Part shown: positions 1 through 6,402 of the stretch, in pieces
Layout: every line of letters starts with the position of its first letter
Numbering within the stretch: the stretch's first letter is position 1
IMG/VR virus record: IMGVR_UViG_3300027971_000138
Span: 1-33,846 of that record
Length of the DNA stretch: 33,846 bases
Source of the DNA: a virus
Strand: one strand, 5' to 3'
The notes under the pieces: model-generated
The model's database searches: none
Seen by the model: only the letters and a program-made list of their open reading frames with translations
Told to the model about the DNA's origin: nothing
Translations under genes and position numbers: made by a program

Positions 1-543
1 AAACTTGCCTACGAAGGAATCAAGACGGCAGTTCAAGCGTACCAAGACATCAAGAAGACTGGCGGTGAGGTTGCAGGTATTGCTGGTGAAGTCGGTGGGT
101 TACTCTCGAAATTCTTTCACGGTCAAGATCAGCTAGAACAAGACTATAAAGAGAAGCAAGAAGAAACAAAGGAACTTGCTAAGCAAGGTAAGGTTAAAAA
201 TGTAACAATGCAAGCTATCGATAACGTAATGCACGTTAGAGAGATTAGGCAATATTACAAAGACCTAGAGCACATGGTGCGTTATGAGTTAGGTATGCCT
301 GACTTATGGGTAGAAATACTTGAAGAAAGAGACAAGCTCATTAACGAAGCACAAGAGCTTGAGCTGCTACATAAACAAGCCCTTAGACAGGCTGAGTTAA
401 AAAGACAAGAACGTCTTAAAAGAATCAAACAGAAAGTACATATATACATAGCTGGTGTAATTGCACTAGTTTATGTGTGCATTTCTATTTGGTTATTAAC
501 TTGGTTAGTAGAATACGATAGGAAATGGCGATGGGGATATTGA
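1..543 (+). CDS. Coiled-coil protein with C-terminal membrane segment (5' partial)
   Basis: The reading frame is open from base 1 to the TGA at 541-543, giving the last 180 residues of a longer protein. The N-terminal visible part is Gly/Ala-rich and helical. The middle (about residues 45-140) is rich in Glu, Lys, Gln and Arg and looks like a coiled coil. One hydrophobic segment (about residues 148-170, containing IYIAGVIALVYVC) should cross the membrane, followed by a short basic tail. I do not recognise the family. It sits directly upstream of a second membrane peptide and the holin, so it could be a virion protein at the end of the structural operon or a lysis accessory; this is inference from position. 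An internal ATG at 208 exists, but the open frame upstream argues that it is not the start. Confidence 0.7.
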   Translation, partial: KLAYEGIKTAVQAYQDIKKTGGEVAGIAGEVGGLLSKFFHGQDQLEQDYKEKQEETKELAKQGKVKNVTMQAIDNVMHVREIRQYYKDLEHMVRYELGMPDLWVEILEERDKLINEAQELELLHKQALRQAELKRQERLKRIKQKVHIYIAGVIALVYVCISIWLLTWLVEYDRKWRWGY

Positions 544-683
544 TATGGGAAATTGCTGTGATGGTAGTTGTGACCATACTTATCGTTGTGGTGGTAGGGT
601 GTGCAACTTGGTTTGTGCGTGAGCACGACAAGCGAGCTAACTACTATAAAAAACAAGCTGAAATCTGTTGGAGAAATAAATGA
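525..683 (+). CDS. 52-aa membrane peptide, possible lysis accessory
   Basis: ATG at 525, TGA at 681-683. It overlaps the previous gene by 19 nt and the holin gene by ATGA, the layout of a translationally coupled lysis cassette. Residues 5-25 are almost purely hydrophobic (Ile/Val-rich), followed by a charged, basic tail ending in WRNK. Residues 23-26 read VVGC, which fits a lipobox, so a small lipoprotein (outer-membrane spanin type) is a possibility; a single-pass holin or antiholin is equally possible. An alternative ATG lies at 531. The function is inferred only from size, hydrophobicity and position. Confidence 0.6.
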   Translation: MAMGILIWEIAVMVVVTILIVVVVGCATWFVREHDKRANYYKKQAEICWRNK

Positions 684-1141
684 ATGACTTATTCAATTTA
701 CTCAAGGGTATTGCACCCACGTTGGCAACTGTTGTGGCTGGTCCTTTGGGTGGTGCTGCTGTTACCGCTTTGGCTAGTAAATTTGGCGTTTCTGATTCCG
801 TGGATGCTGTTGCAAAAGCTATTGCGGGCGATCCAGCTGCTGCTCAAAAGATAGCAGAGCTAGAGTTAGAGTACGCTAAGTTAGATGCAGCAGACAGAGA
901 CTCTGCTCGTAAGAACGAAGCAGCTTTGGCTACTAGTGAGAACACTCCTTTACTTAACAAATCTGTTACTCCTATCCTCGCTCTTGTTGTGGTGATTGCA
1001 TGGGGACTCATTCAATATCACTTATTGACTCACGTTGTTCCCAATGAGATGCGTGAGATTATTATTCGTGTACTAGGCACCTTAGATGGTGCTTTGGTTA
1101 TGGTTCTTTCCTACTACTTTGGTGCAAGCCACAAACATTAA
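680..1141 (+). CDS. Holin-like protein (3-TM holin family)
   Basis: A 153-residue protein. The N-terminal 35 residues are Gly/Ala-rich and hydrophobic (VVAGPLGGAAVTALAS), the middle is a charged helix, and two strong hydrophobic segments follow (about residues 97-113, ILALVVVIAWGL, and 130-147, ending in LSYYFGAS). This arrangement matches the three-TM holin family first described for gene-transfer agents. Holins form the inner-membrane lesion that releases endolysin at lysis. The M15 peptidase gene starts 2 nt downstream, which supports the assignment. The start overlaps the previous stop (ATGA). Confidence 0.8.
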   Translation: MNDLFNLLKGIAPTLATVVAGPLGGAAVTALASKFGVSDSVDAVAKAIAGDPAAAQKIAELELEYAKLDAADRDSARKNEAALATSENTPLLNKSVTPILALVVVIAWGLIQYHLLTHVVPNEMREIIIRVLGTLDGALVMVLSYYFGASHKH

Positions 1142-1142
1142 T

Positions 1143-1571
1143 ATGCAACTTACTCCACACTTTACTCTTGAAGAGTTGACTCATACTGATCACCGTACTA
1201 TTGAGAATGTTCCTAATAGCACGGAGATTAACAACCTTAAGCGTTTGGCTGAGATGCTTGAAAAAGTTAAAGACTTGTTAGACGGCAAGCCGATCATGGT
1301 TAACTCTGCATTTCGGTCAAAAGCCGTAAATGACGCTGTGGGTTCAAAAGACACATCACAGCACAGAGTTGGTTGTGCGGCTGACATACGTGTTCCTGGT
1401 CTGTCTCCAGACCAAGTAGTTAAAGCAATCATTGGTTCTCCAATAGCCTATGACCAGATCATTCGTGAGTTTGATTCTTGGACACATATATCTGTTCCTA
1501 ATGCACCTTCAGGCACACCACGCAAACAAGCGTTGATTATTGATAAGGCTGGTACACGGGCTTATTCATAA
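1143..1571 (+). CDS. Endolysin: M15-family peptidase
   Basis: A 142-residue peptidase of the M15 (D-Ala-D-Ala carboxypeptidase/endopeptidase) type, which cuts peptide cross-links in peptidoglycan. The zinc-binding pattern is visible: AFRS around residues 56-59, SQHRVGCAADI with His74 and Asp81 as likely ligands, and WTHIS with His115 as the third. The N-terminal FTLEEL is typical of phage members. The open frame extends back to 1086 inside the holin gene, but the ATG at 1143, just after the holin stop, gives the family-typical N-terminus and length. There is no signal peptide, so export would rely on the holin. Confidence 0.88.
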   Translation: MQLTPHFTLEELTHTDHRTIENVPNSTEINNLKRLAEMLEKVKDLLDGKPIMVNSAFRSKAVNDAVGSKDTSQHRVGCAADIRVPGLSPDQVVKAIIGSPIAYDQIIREFDSWTHISVPNAPSGTPRKQALIIDKAGTRAYS

Positions 1572-1603
1572 ATCATTCACATTGTCAGCATCTAATACGC
1601 ACT

Positions 1604-2026
1604 ATGAAAATCAAGCGTGTAGATGTTCGTCAACCCGAAACTAATACGAGATTGTTGGTACTTCAAAAGAAGTGCCTACCTTCTGATAAACCGTATGACA
1701 CAAATAATGGATATTGGTGGATTGCTGTTAAGGATGGCGTGGATTGTGGTTTCGCAGGTCTTGTTTATTCTTCTCGCTGGTCTGATTGCGGTTACCTTGT
1801 ACGTTGTGGTGTTGTGGCTGATCATCGTGGACAAGGGTTACAGAAGAAGTTTATTCGGGTGCGCATCAGACAAGCAAAAGCTCTCAAAATGAACTGGTTA
1901 ATCACTAGCACCTACGACAACCCTGCTTCTGCAAATTCTCTTATCTCTTGTGGTTTCAAGATGTTTGATCCAACTAATCCTTGGATGACAAAACACACAA
2001 GTTACTGGCGATTAAAACTGGAGTAA
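1604..2026 (+). CDS. GNAT-family N-acetyltransferase
   Basis: A 140-residue protein with the GNAT acetyl-CoA-binding signature: a beta strand RCGVVADH followed by RGQGLQ (residues 75-80) and a basic helix. The later YDNPASANSLISCGFKMF resembles the C-terminal GNAT motif in which an Asn and a Gly-Phe turn pack near the cofactor. GNAT enzymes transfer an acetyl group from acetyl-CoA to an amine; the substrate cannot be told from sequence. It lies between the endolysin and a metallophosphoesterase. Its stop overlaps the next gene's possible start, so the two are probably co-translated. Confidence 0.8.
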   Translation: MKIKRVDVRQPETNTRLLVLQKKCLPSDKPYDTNNGYWWIAVKDGVDCGFAGLVYSSRWSDCGYLVRCGVVADHRGQGLQKKFIRVRIRQAKALKMNWLITSTYDNPASANSLISCGFKMFDPTNPWMTKHTSYWRLKLE

Positions 2027-2028
2027 TG

Positions 2029-2994
2029 ATGACAACCCCAAATATATCTGATGCTGAGTTTATGGAGTTGTGGAAAACACATAAATCTGCTGCCGCTATA
2101 CATAAACTTATAGGGGGTAATATAAGAACTCTTCAGAGGCGTAGAGCCAATTTAGAGACTAAATATGGTCTGTTATTAGAAGCCAAGAATCCTCATGGTA
2201 GACCTGAAAGACCACAATCAGCGTATGAACGCAAACAACTAGGTGTATTGAATGGCACTGTGATTGTGTTTAGTGATGCACACTTTTGGCCTGGCATTCG
2301 CACTACAGCCTTTAACGCTCTTTTATGGGCTATTAAAGAGTTTAAACCTACATCTGTGATATGTAATGGTGATGCTCTTGATGGTGCTTCTATCAGCCGT
2401 CATCCTCCTAGCGGGGTTACTAGTAACAAAGAACCTTCAGTTGTAGAAGAACTTAAAGCTTGTAAAGAAGCCTTGGGAGAAATAGAAGAAGCAGCTAAGG
2501 AAGCTAGACACAATGTCCGATTAGTGTATACATGGGGTAACCATGATGCTAGGTTCAATGCTAGGTTAGCTGCTAATGCTCCCCAGTTTGCCGAAACCTA
2601 TGGGTTTAAATTAGAAGACCATTTCCCAACTTGGGAGTTCTGTATGACCTGCTGGGCTACGGATGATGTGGTTATTAAACATAGATACAAAAGTGGTATA
2701 CATGCCACCCATAATAATACTATCGGTGCAGGAAAGACTATTGTTACTGGACACCTTCACAGCCTTAAAGTTACTCCTTACGCTGACTACAACGGCAATA
2801 GGTTTGGAGTTGATACAGGTACACTGGCAGAACCATACGGTCCTCAGTTTAGCTATGGTGAAGATAATCCTCTAAACCATAGGTCAGGTTTCGCAATTCT
2901 GACATTTATTGATGGGAAACTGTTATGGCCTGAGCTAGTTCACAAGTGGGATGATGGTCAGGTGGAATTCAGAGGTCAAATCATTAATGTTTAA
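2029..2994 (+). CDS. Metallophosphoesterase with HTH-like N-terminal region
   Basis: A 321-residue calcineurin-like phosphoesterase. Metal-binding motifs appear in order: FSDAH (Asp83, His85), NGDALDG (Asp115), WGNHD (Asn171, His172, Asp173), HATHNN and TGHLHS. These build a two-metal site that hydrolyses phosphate mono- or diesters; the natural substrate in phages is unknown. Residues 1-50 look like a small helical, possibly HTH, domain (DAEFMELWKTHKS, then a basic RTLQRRR). I chose ATG 2029, with GGAG at 2020-2023 five bases upstream. ATG 2026 and TTG 1981 are in-frame alternatives. One copy of the palindrome GTTACTAGTAAC lies inside the gene. Confidence 0.82.
   Translation: MTTPNISDAEFMELWKTHKSAAAIHKLIGGNIRTLQRRRANLETKYGLLLEAKNPHGRPERPQSAYERKQLGVLNGTVIVFSDAHFWPGIRTTAFNALLWAIKEFKPTSVICNGDALDGASISRHPPSGVTSNKEPSVVEELKACKEALGEIEEAAKEARHNVRLVYTWGNHDARFNARLAANAPQFAETYGFKLEDHFPTWEFCMTCWATDDVVIKHRYKSGIHATHNNTIGAGKTIVTGHLHSLKVTPYADYNGNRFGVDTGTLAEPYGPQFSYGEDNPLNHRSGFAILTFIDGKLLWPELVHKWDDGQVEFRGQIINV
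2416..2427. repeat. 12-bp palindrome GTTACTAGTAAC, copy 1
   Basis: An exact palindrome inside the metallophosphoesterase gene, in frame as Val-Thr-Ser-Asn. It is one of four exact copies in the window (see findings). Confidence 0.8.
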
Positions 2995-3004
2995 AAGGAT
3001 TTAT

Positions 3005-3250
3005 ATGTATAAACTTGAGATTGAATTGGGTTGGGACGAGAAAATCGTCATTGAGACTAATGACTTCAACAAAATAGCTCTTATACAAGAGTTCATTGCA
3101 GAACAAGAAGAGTGCAACTGGGAAGTAGAAGAAGATGATGAACTGTCTTTTGTAGATGAAGATGGTCTGACTTGGATTTATGTTCCAGAGTTAGACGAAT
3201 GGGTTCTCTACGAAAGTGAAGAAGAAGAAGAAGACGAAGATCAAGAGTAA
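3005..3250 (+). CDS. Small acidic protein, 81 aa
   Basis: ATG at 3005 is preceded by AAAGGA at a good distance; an in-frame upstream ATG at 2951 lies inside the phosphoesterase gene and lacks a ribosome binding site. The protein is very acidic and ends in a run of Glu and Asp (last 15 residues), with aromatic residues in the middle (WIYVPELDEWVLY). Such acidic proteins can mimic DNA or bind basic partners, but nothing here proves that. It is the last gene of the left + strand group and ends 10 nt inside the converging - strand gene. No terminator is visible at the junction. Confidence 0.7.
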   Translation: MYKLEIELGWDEKIVIETNDFNKIALIQEFIAEQEECNWEVEEDDELSFVDEDGLTWIYVPELDEWVLYESEEEEEDEDQE

Positions 3251-3432
3251 AGCAACTGGCTTACATCTGACAAGATTTCCTGAATATTGGCTATTGTCTG
3301 TTTTTCAGAAACATCGTGTTTAGTATGTGAGCGTATTGCTTGATTGATGTCTAACATGGCTGTCCACACATCATGTGCATGGATAGCCTGTTTTGCTTCG
3401 ATTAAGTCATCAAATTCGATAGTTATTTTCAT
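3241..3432 (-). CDS. Small phage protein, 63 aa
   Basis: A 63-residue helical protein beginning MKITIEFDDLIEAKQAIHAH, with an amphipathic pattern. It resembles a type of short early phage protein that starts with a beta strand and has one long helix (EFDDL.EA...), but I cannot name a function. Its ATG overlaps the TGA of the 33-aa gene upstream. It converges with the acidic + strand gene and overlaps it by 10 nt. Confidence 0.65.
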   Translation of the reverse strand: MKITIEFDDLIEAKQAIHAHDVWTAMLDINQAIRSHTKHDVSEKQTIANIQEILSDVSQLLYS

Positions 3433-3530
3433 TTATCCTCCGATAGCATAAAGATTGCTACAAATGTAGCGATGGCAGCTACTGCGCCAAACATAATTAA
3501 GAACACTACCCACAAAACTGTTTCTAACAT
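3429..3530 (-). CDS. 33-aa single-pass membrane peptide
   Basis: Reading leftward from ATG 3530 gives 33 residues. Residues 4-28 (VLWVVFLIMFGAVAAIATF) form one hydrophobic segment, and the tail is SEDK. A strong ribosome binding site (AGGAGA) lies 7-8 nt upstream, and the stop overlaps the next gene as ATGA, so this looks like a real tiny gene. The role is unknown; small phage membrane peptides often affect host membrane proteins or superinfection. Confidence 0.62.
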   Translation of the reverse strand: MLETVLWVVFLIMFGAVAAIATFVAIFMLSEDK

Positions 3531-3549
3531 ACTTTCTCCTATTTAACAT

Positions 3550-3655
3550 TAAGACTGTTATCGTGCATTTTTTATGTTAAATGACCCGATCAGGACATTT
3601 TTTATCATCTAAGAGTGTTTTTGTGCAAATATAACCCTATCGGGATATTTATCAC
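3550..3655. repeat. Two imperfect direct repeats in an intergenic region
   Basis: Between two - strand genes lie two related units, 3550-3607 and 3610-3655. On the + strand both share AAGA.TGTT.T.GTGCA, then AT, a CCC.AT(C).GG(G)A core, and an end ATTT(TT)ATCA; the first unit carries an extra stretch in its middle. The cores are GACCCGATCAGGAC and AACCCTATCGGGAT. They lie upstream of the 33-aa membrane peptide gene, read leftward. They could be paired binding sites or promoters; no good -35/-10 pair stands out. Confidence 0.5.
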
Positions 3656-3689
3656 TTGGTGGATAACAAAAGATAATTTGCATGAAATT

Positions 3690-4121
3690 TCAATCAGACT
3701 CATCGGAAGGTTTCATTTTCACAGGCCAACACCTGACTGCCCAAGAATCGCCATATTCCTTAATTGTCAGAAGTGGATAGCCTTTTCTGACAATCCATTC
3801 GCTCATCTGACCATCTTTCTCAGGGTCGTATATGGCGGGAAAGCCAAACTTCCATCCCTCTGGTGGGTCTACCCATATCATGTGTTCTCCTTGTATTTCC
3901 TGACCTAATCTTTGCACTTCACGCATTGCTTTCTCCGACTTGATACTTAAATTGTCTGACTTGATACTTAAATCATAAACATCTTCGTACAAGCCCAAAC
4001 GAACATTTTCTTGATGCAATAAGTCCAGTGGATCGGACAAATTGTCGTGTTTTTGTTCATTATGGTGAACATCTGTCGCAACTTTGTCGCTAGTTTTTTT
4101 CTTACGCCACAAACTTGTCAT
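3690..4121 (-). CDS. Hypothetical protein, 143 aa
   Basis: No family recognised. The N-terminus is basic (SLWRKKK), residues 50-70 carry a tandem repeat (DLSIKSD, NLSIKSE), a coiled-coil-like stretch follows, and the C-terminal half (about 78-143) is rich in Trp, Gly and Pro and looks like a small folded domain (WVDPPEGWKFGFPAIYDPEKDG). AGAGGA lies about 8 nt before the start. It overlaps the upstream gene by 20 nt, so it belongs to the same operon. Confidence 0.68.
   Translation of the reverse strand: MTSLWRKKKTSDKVATDVHHNEQKHDNLSDPLDLLHQENVRLGLYEDVYDLSIKSDNLSIKSEKAMREVQRLGQEIQGEHMIWVDPPEGWKFGFPAIYDPEKDGQMSEWIVRKGYPLLTIKEYGDSWAVRCWPVKMKPSDESD
3937..3978. repeat. 21-bp tandem duplication within a gene
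   Basis: Two adjacent 21-nt units start with the identical 16 bases GACTTGATACTTAAAT and then diverge. The duplication is in frame and produces the repeated peptide L-S-I-K-S in the 143-aa protein. Confidence 0.8.
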
Positions 4122-4302
4122 TGTATTTGTCCTCTAATTCTTTAATTCTGCCAGACAACACTCGTACCATCTCAGTTAGTACTGTTACTTCAGCTATCAA
4201 TTTAGCCTCTTTGTGTGGGGTACGCAACATTTCTTTTCTAACATTGCTTAAACGCTCTATGTCGTTGAACACTTCATCTTCTTCGGGGAGTGTAGGTATC
4301 AT
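4102..4302 (-). CDS. Coiled-coil protein, 66 aa
   Basis: I chose the ATG at 4302 because it overlaps the upstream stop as ATGA and has GGAG six bases before it. An in-frame ATG at 4314 would add four residues but has a poor ribosome binding site. The product is mostly one long charged helix with Leu/Val spacing (residues 15-60), ending in KELEDKYNDKFVA. It is probably a small dimeric coiled coil. Function unknown. Confidence 0.62.
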   Translation of the reverse strand: MIPTLPEEDEVFNDIERLSNVRKEMLRTPHKEAKLIAEVTVLTEMVRVLSGRIKELEDKYNDKFVA

Positions 4303-4574
4303 GGCTTTCTCCATTCGGTTTGAGGTTTAGGTGAAATCCCATCTTCTGGGTAGGGTGTGTCTGGTGGTACTTCAACACACATCCATACGGCTGCGTATTG
4401 CCCTTTACGAGGCACTGTTTGCCATCGGTCTACATAGACTCCCCAGACACTGTTCATGGTGTGTTGCATACTCTTGTAGCTAGATCCTAGAGCCTTAGCT
4501 AATTGGTTAGTAGTCATCCCATCTGGGGATGCTAGTATGAGGTTCCTAATCTTGGTGTGTCTAGACTGTTTCAT
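4299..4574 (-). CDS. Winged-helix-like small protein, 91 aa
   Basis: Residues 5-45 fit a helix-turn-helix: a first helix (KIRNLILAS), then GMTTNQLAKALGSSYKSMQH, where TNQLAKALG is a classic second and third helix start, followed by a wing-like strand segment (VDRWQTVPRKGQYAAVW). The C-terminus is Pro-rich. It is probably a small DNA-binding regulator of phage or host genes; the target is unknown. It overlaps both neighbours by ATGA. Confidence 0.66.
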   Translation of the reverse strand: MKQSRHTKIRNLILASPDGMTTNQLAKALGSSYKSMQHTMNSVWGVYVDRWQTVPRKGQYAAVWMCVEVPPDTPYPEDGISPKPQTEWRKP

Positions 4575-4759
4575 TTGTATTTTTGGATGTCATCTTCATC
4601 GTCTTCGTAATCTTGGGTATCGTCATCACACTTATCACATCCTGGGTGATCTGGGTCACGACAATTTGGATGAGCTATTAACTGGTAGCGTGTACGTTTT
4701 TCATAGAAATCTCTAGCACGTAACTCTGAGTGATCAATGTTGTCAGGATCGTATTTCAT
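4571..4759 (-). CDS. Acidic Cys-containing small protein, 62 aa
   Basis: The ATG at 4759 has GAGAAAG upstream; a longer TTG-start frame to 4792 lacks this. The middle holds HPNCRDPDHPGCDKC (Cys33, Cys41, Cys44 with nearby His), a plausible half zinc-binding site, and the last 18 residues are nearly all Asp, Glu, Tyr and Lys. No family recognised. About 85 nt with no obvious gene separates it from the next gene upstream. Confidence 0.6.
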   Translation of the reverse strand: MKYDPDNIDHSELRARDFYEKRTRYQLIAHPNCRDPDHPGCDKCDDDTQDYEDDEDDIQKYK

Positions 4760-4843
4760 TTTCTTTCTCGTCTTGTTTAATAAACCCAGCAAACCAGAGT
4801 GACTCTAATATTACTGGGGATGGGCTATCTCTTGTTGGGATCA

Positions 4844-5005
4844 CTATGCTGCTAGTGATTGTTGGTTAGTTTTAGATTGTTGTAGTTTCTCTATGTACTC
4901 AAGAGCTGACTCTTTGTTCATGTTCTTCTCATGTTCTTTCCATTTTTCAAGTAGTTCTGTAATGATAATTTTGTTGTTGTCTGATGCTTCAAAAGATAGT
5001 TTCAT
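4844..5005 (-). CDS. Small helical protein, 53 aa
   Basis: The start at ATG 5005 overlaps the stop of the endonuclease gene (ATGA), preferred over the upstream in-frame start at 5035. The product is charged and helical (ITELLEKWKEHEKNMNKESA) with a Gln/Ser-rich tail. No family recognised. Its coupling to endonuclease I suggests shared expression, not necessarily shared function. Confidence 0.58.
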   Translation of the reverse strand: MKLSFEASDNNKIIITELLEKWKEHEKNMNKESALEYIEKLQQSKTNQQSLAA

Positions 5006-5406
5006 GGTAAATGTTTCATAATAAAGTTTTGCCAATGCTCAGTGTCTGAGAACACACAAGCGTCTAGTTCATACTTAGCTGCCCAGTCCAAGTAAGTGGT
5101 GTTACTTTTCTTTGACAGTCCTTGGTTGCGCTGTAACACATAAAGGATCGTTATCTCAGGATGCTGTTGCTTGATAAGCACAGCTTTCTTCCTATCTGTA
5201 CCAGTCCATAGACCTTTTGTTTCTATGTGTACGTTACTAGTAACAGTGAAATCTGGTGTGTAGGTATGGTTGCTTGCAGGTATTACGTACTTGATTTTGT
5301 CTTGTTCGTACCCTAGCTTCCATCCCTTTGCTTCGCAAGCTGCTTGGAATCTAACTTCTAAGCCGCTGCGGTATCCTGCTGGACTATGCCTCCTTGGTCT
5401 TGGCAT
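5002..5406 (-). CDS. Endonuclease I (Holliday-junction resolvase, T7 gp3-like)
   Basis: A 134-residue homologue of T7 endonuclease I, which cuts four-way junctions and branched DNA during replication and packaging and helps degrade host DNA. The catalytic pattern is intact: SGLE (Glu17), Glu34 in GYEQ, YVIPASNHTYTPDF (Asp52) and HIETKGLW (Glu62, Lys64), followed by the family DRKK and QHPE motifs. Length is close to T7 gp3 (149 residues). It overlaps a small gene upstream by 23 nt and the next gene downstream by ATGA. One GTTACTAGTAAC palindrome lies within it. Confidence 0.93.
   Translation of the reverse strand: MPRPRRHSPAGYRSGLEVRFQAACEAKGWKLGYEQDKIKYVIPASNHTYTPDFTVTSNVHIETKGLWTGTDRKKAVLIKQQHPEITILYVLQRNQGLSKKSNTTYLDWAAKYELDACVFSDTEHWQNFIMKHLP
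5233..5244. repeat. 12-bp palindrome GTTACTAGTAAC, copy 2
   Basis: An exact copy inside the endonuclease I gene, read on the coding strand as Val-Thr-Ser-Asn. Confidence 0.8.
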
Positions 5407-5593
5407 AACGTGCAGCTCTTACTTGCATAAATACATCTGCCCAGGTGAAACAAGTTTCAACAACCTTGGTTGAGGTTATCTCTTTCTGGTCAATCATCTT
5501 TAGAACTGCATCTTTAAATGCAAGTTCGCTGAGCAGAGCTATAGCCACATACTCTGTCATGGTCATGTGCTGCATGTTTATATCTTTAGTCAT
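5384..5593 (-). CDS. Hypothetical protein, 69 aa
   Basis: A short helical protein placed between exonuclease and endonuclease I, overlapping both (8 nt and 23 nt). CAGGAAC precedes ATG 5593; later in-frame ATGs exist at codons 7, 10 and 12. It contains Met-rich and Ala/Leu-rich helices (EYVAIALLSELAFKDAVLKM). No motif recognised. Its position suggests part of the nucleic-acid metabolism operon. Confidence 0.58.
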   Translation of the reverse strand: MTKDINMQHMTMTEYVAIALLSELAFKDAVLKMIDQKEITSTKVVETCFTWADVFMQVRAARYAKTKEA

Positions 5594-6266
5594 GTTGTTC
5601 CTGTTGTGTGATTGGTGGTTCCCAACTATCGTTGGGTTTCTGCCAGATGTATAGCAGCTTCATGTTGAGATGGAATCGTTCATCATCGCTATAGAGTTCA
5701 CGGCACTTGTCGTACCACTCTTCAGGCAACAGCTCTTCTAGTGCTCTCTCTGCCTTTACTGGACCAATGCCAGCTACGCCAATGATGTTATCACTACGAT
5801 CTCCAATCAGACTCTGCATGTAGAGAAACTTTAAACCCTGATCCGAGGTTACTTCTGTAAATACTTTCTTTACAAAGTTGTAATGCTTACCTGGGATCTG
5901 TAATAAATCTTTGTCTATGCTGCAAATGACTGTTGTTCCACCTTCCTTGTCTTGTTGTATGCCCATCTCATCGTCTGCTTCGTAGCCGTTACAGATGATT
6001 GCTTTGTGCTGTGTTACTAGGAACTCTCGTACTGCTTGCCAGTGTGTTGGTCGCTCGTCTGGTCTGTTAGCTTTGTAGCTAGGTGCTATCTCCCTACGGA
6101 AATTGTCACTACCTGTTAGGTAAACGCTGTAAGACGTTGCTCCTGTATCAGCTAGTATGTCTTGAATCATCTGGTCAGCCCTGGCTTGAGCTATCCATTG
6201 TTCATCCTCATTAGCTGATGCTGCTCCACGGTAAACAACTATGTCTCCGTCTATTAGTGCTCGCAT
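5586..6266 (-). CDS. 5'-3' exonuclease (FEN/PIN-like)
   Basis: A 226-residue flap-endonuclease-like enzyme. Metal-binding acidic residues occur in the expected order: Asp6 and Asp8 (LIDGDI), YEADDE (Glu96, Asp98, Asp99), SIDKD (Asp118, Asp120), GDRSDN (155-160), then the helix-hairpin-helix GVAGIGPVKAERAL that grips the DNA backbone. Such enzymes remove RNA primers and degrade 5' ends during phage replication, a role filled in T7 by gp6. AAGGA precedes the start. The gene follows a structured intergenic RNA that might control it. Confidence 0.9.
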   Translation of the reverse strand: MRALIDGDIVVYRGAASANEDEQWIAQARADQMIQDILADTGATSYSVYLTGSDNFRREIAPSYKANRPDERPTHWQAVREFLVTQHKAIICNGYEADDEMGIQQDKEGGTTVICSIDKDLLQIPGKHYNFVKKVFTEVTSDQGLKFLYMQSLIGDRSDNIIGVAGIGPVKAERALEELLPEEWYDKCRELYSDDERFHLNMKLLYIWQKPNDSWEPPITQQEQHD

Positions 6267-6283
6267 ATATTCCTTATAAAAAA

Positions 6284-6375
6284 ATGGGGCTACGATTTAG
6301 TCTTCAACTAGGTAGGGCAGAAAGCCAGAAAACCCCCTACGTTGACATCCTCGAATGCTGGCTTAACAGCCCCAT
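6284..6375 (-). ncRNA. Candidate structured RNA with possible pseudoknot and terminator-like end
   Basis: Between the SSB-like gene and the exonuclease gene, the - strand RNA can form P1, an 8-bp outer stem AUGGGGCU/AGCCCCAU (6375-6368 with 6291-6284), whose 3' side leads into U7 (6284-6278). Inside are P2, 7 bp AAGCCAG/CTGGCTT (6364-6358 with 6328-6322), and P3, 6 bp GTAGGG/CCCTAC (6340-6335 with 6317-6312). P2 and P3 interleave, which is an H-type pseudoknot. A small hairpin TAGT-TGAAG-ACTA follows. The shape recalls a leader regulator or riboswitch ending in an intrinsic terminator, 12 nt before the exonuclease start. I match it to no known class. Confidence 0.45.
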
Positions 6376-6377
6376 AA

Positions 6378-6402
6378 AACTAGGCAACTGCTTTCCCTAG
6401 TT
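6378..6402 (-). terminator. Possible weak terminator after the SSB-like gene
   Basis: Directly at the SSB stop codon, AACTAGG and CCTAGTT form a 7-bp stem with an 11-nt loop. Read leftward it is followed by only TTTTA, so termination would be partial. It may act with the structured RNA just downstream to lower exonuclease expression. Confidence 0.4.

Noticed and set aside
1086-1142. N-terminal extension of the endolysin
   Set aside because: The extra 19 residues lie wholly inside the holin gene in another frame; the ATG at 1143 gives the usual family start.
6284-6375. tmRNA or tRNA
   Set aside because: The - strand RNA starts GGGGCUG and includes AUUCGA, which recalls the tmRNA 5' end, but it lacks a T-arm, a tag ORF and a CCA end, and is far too short.
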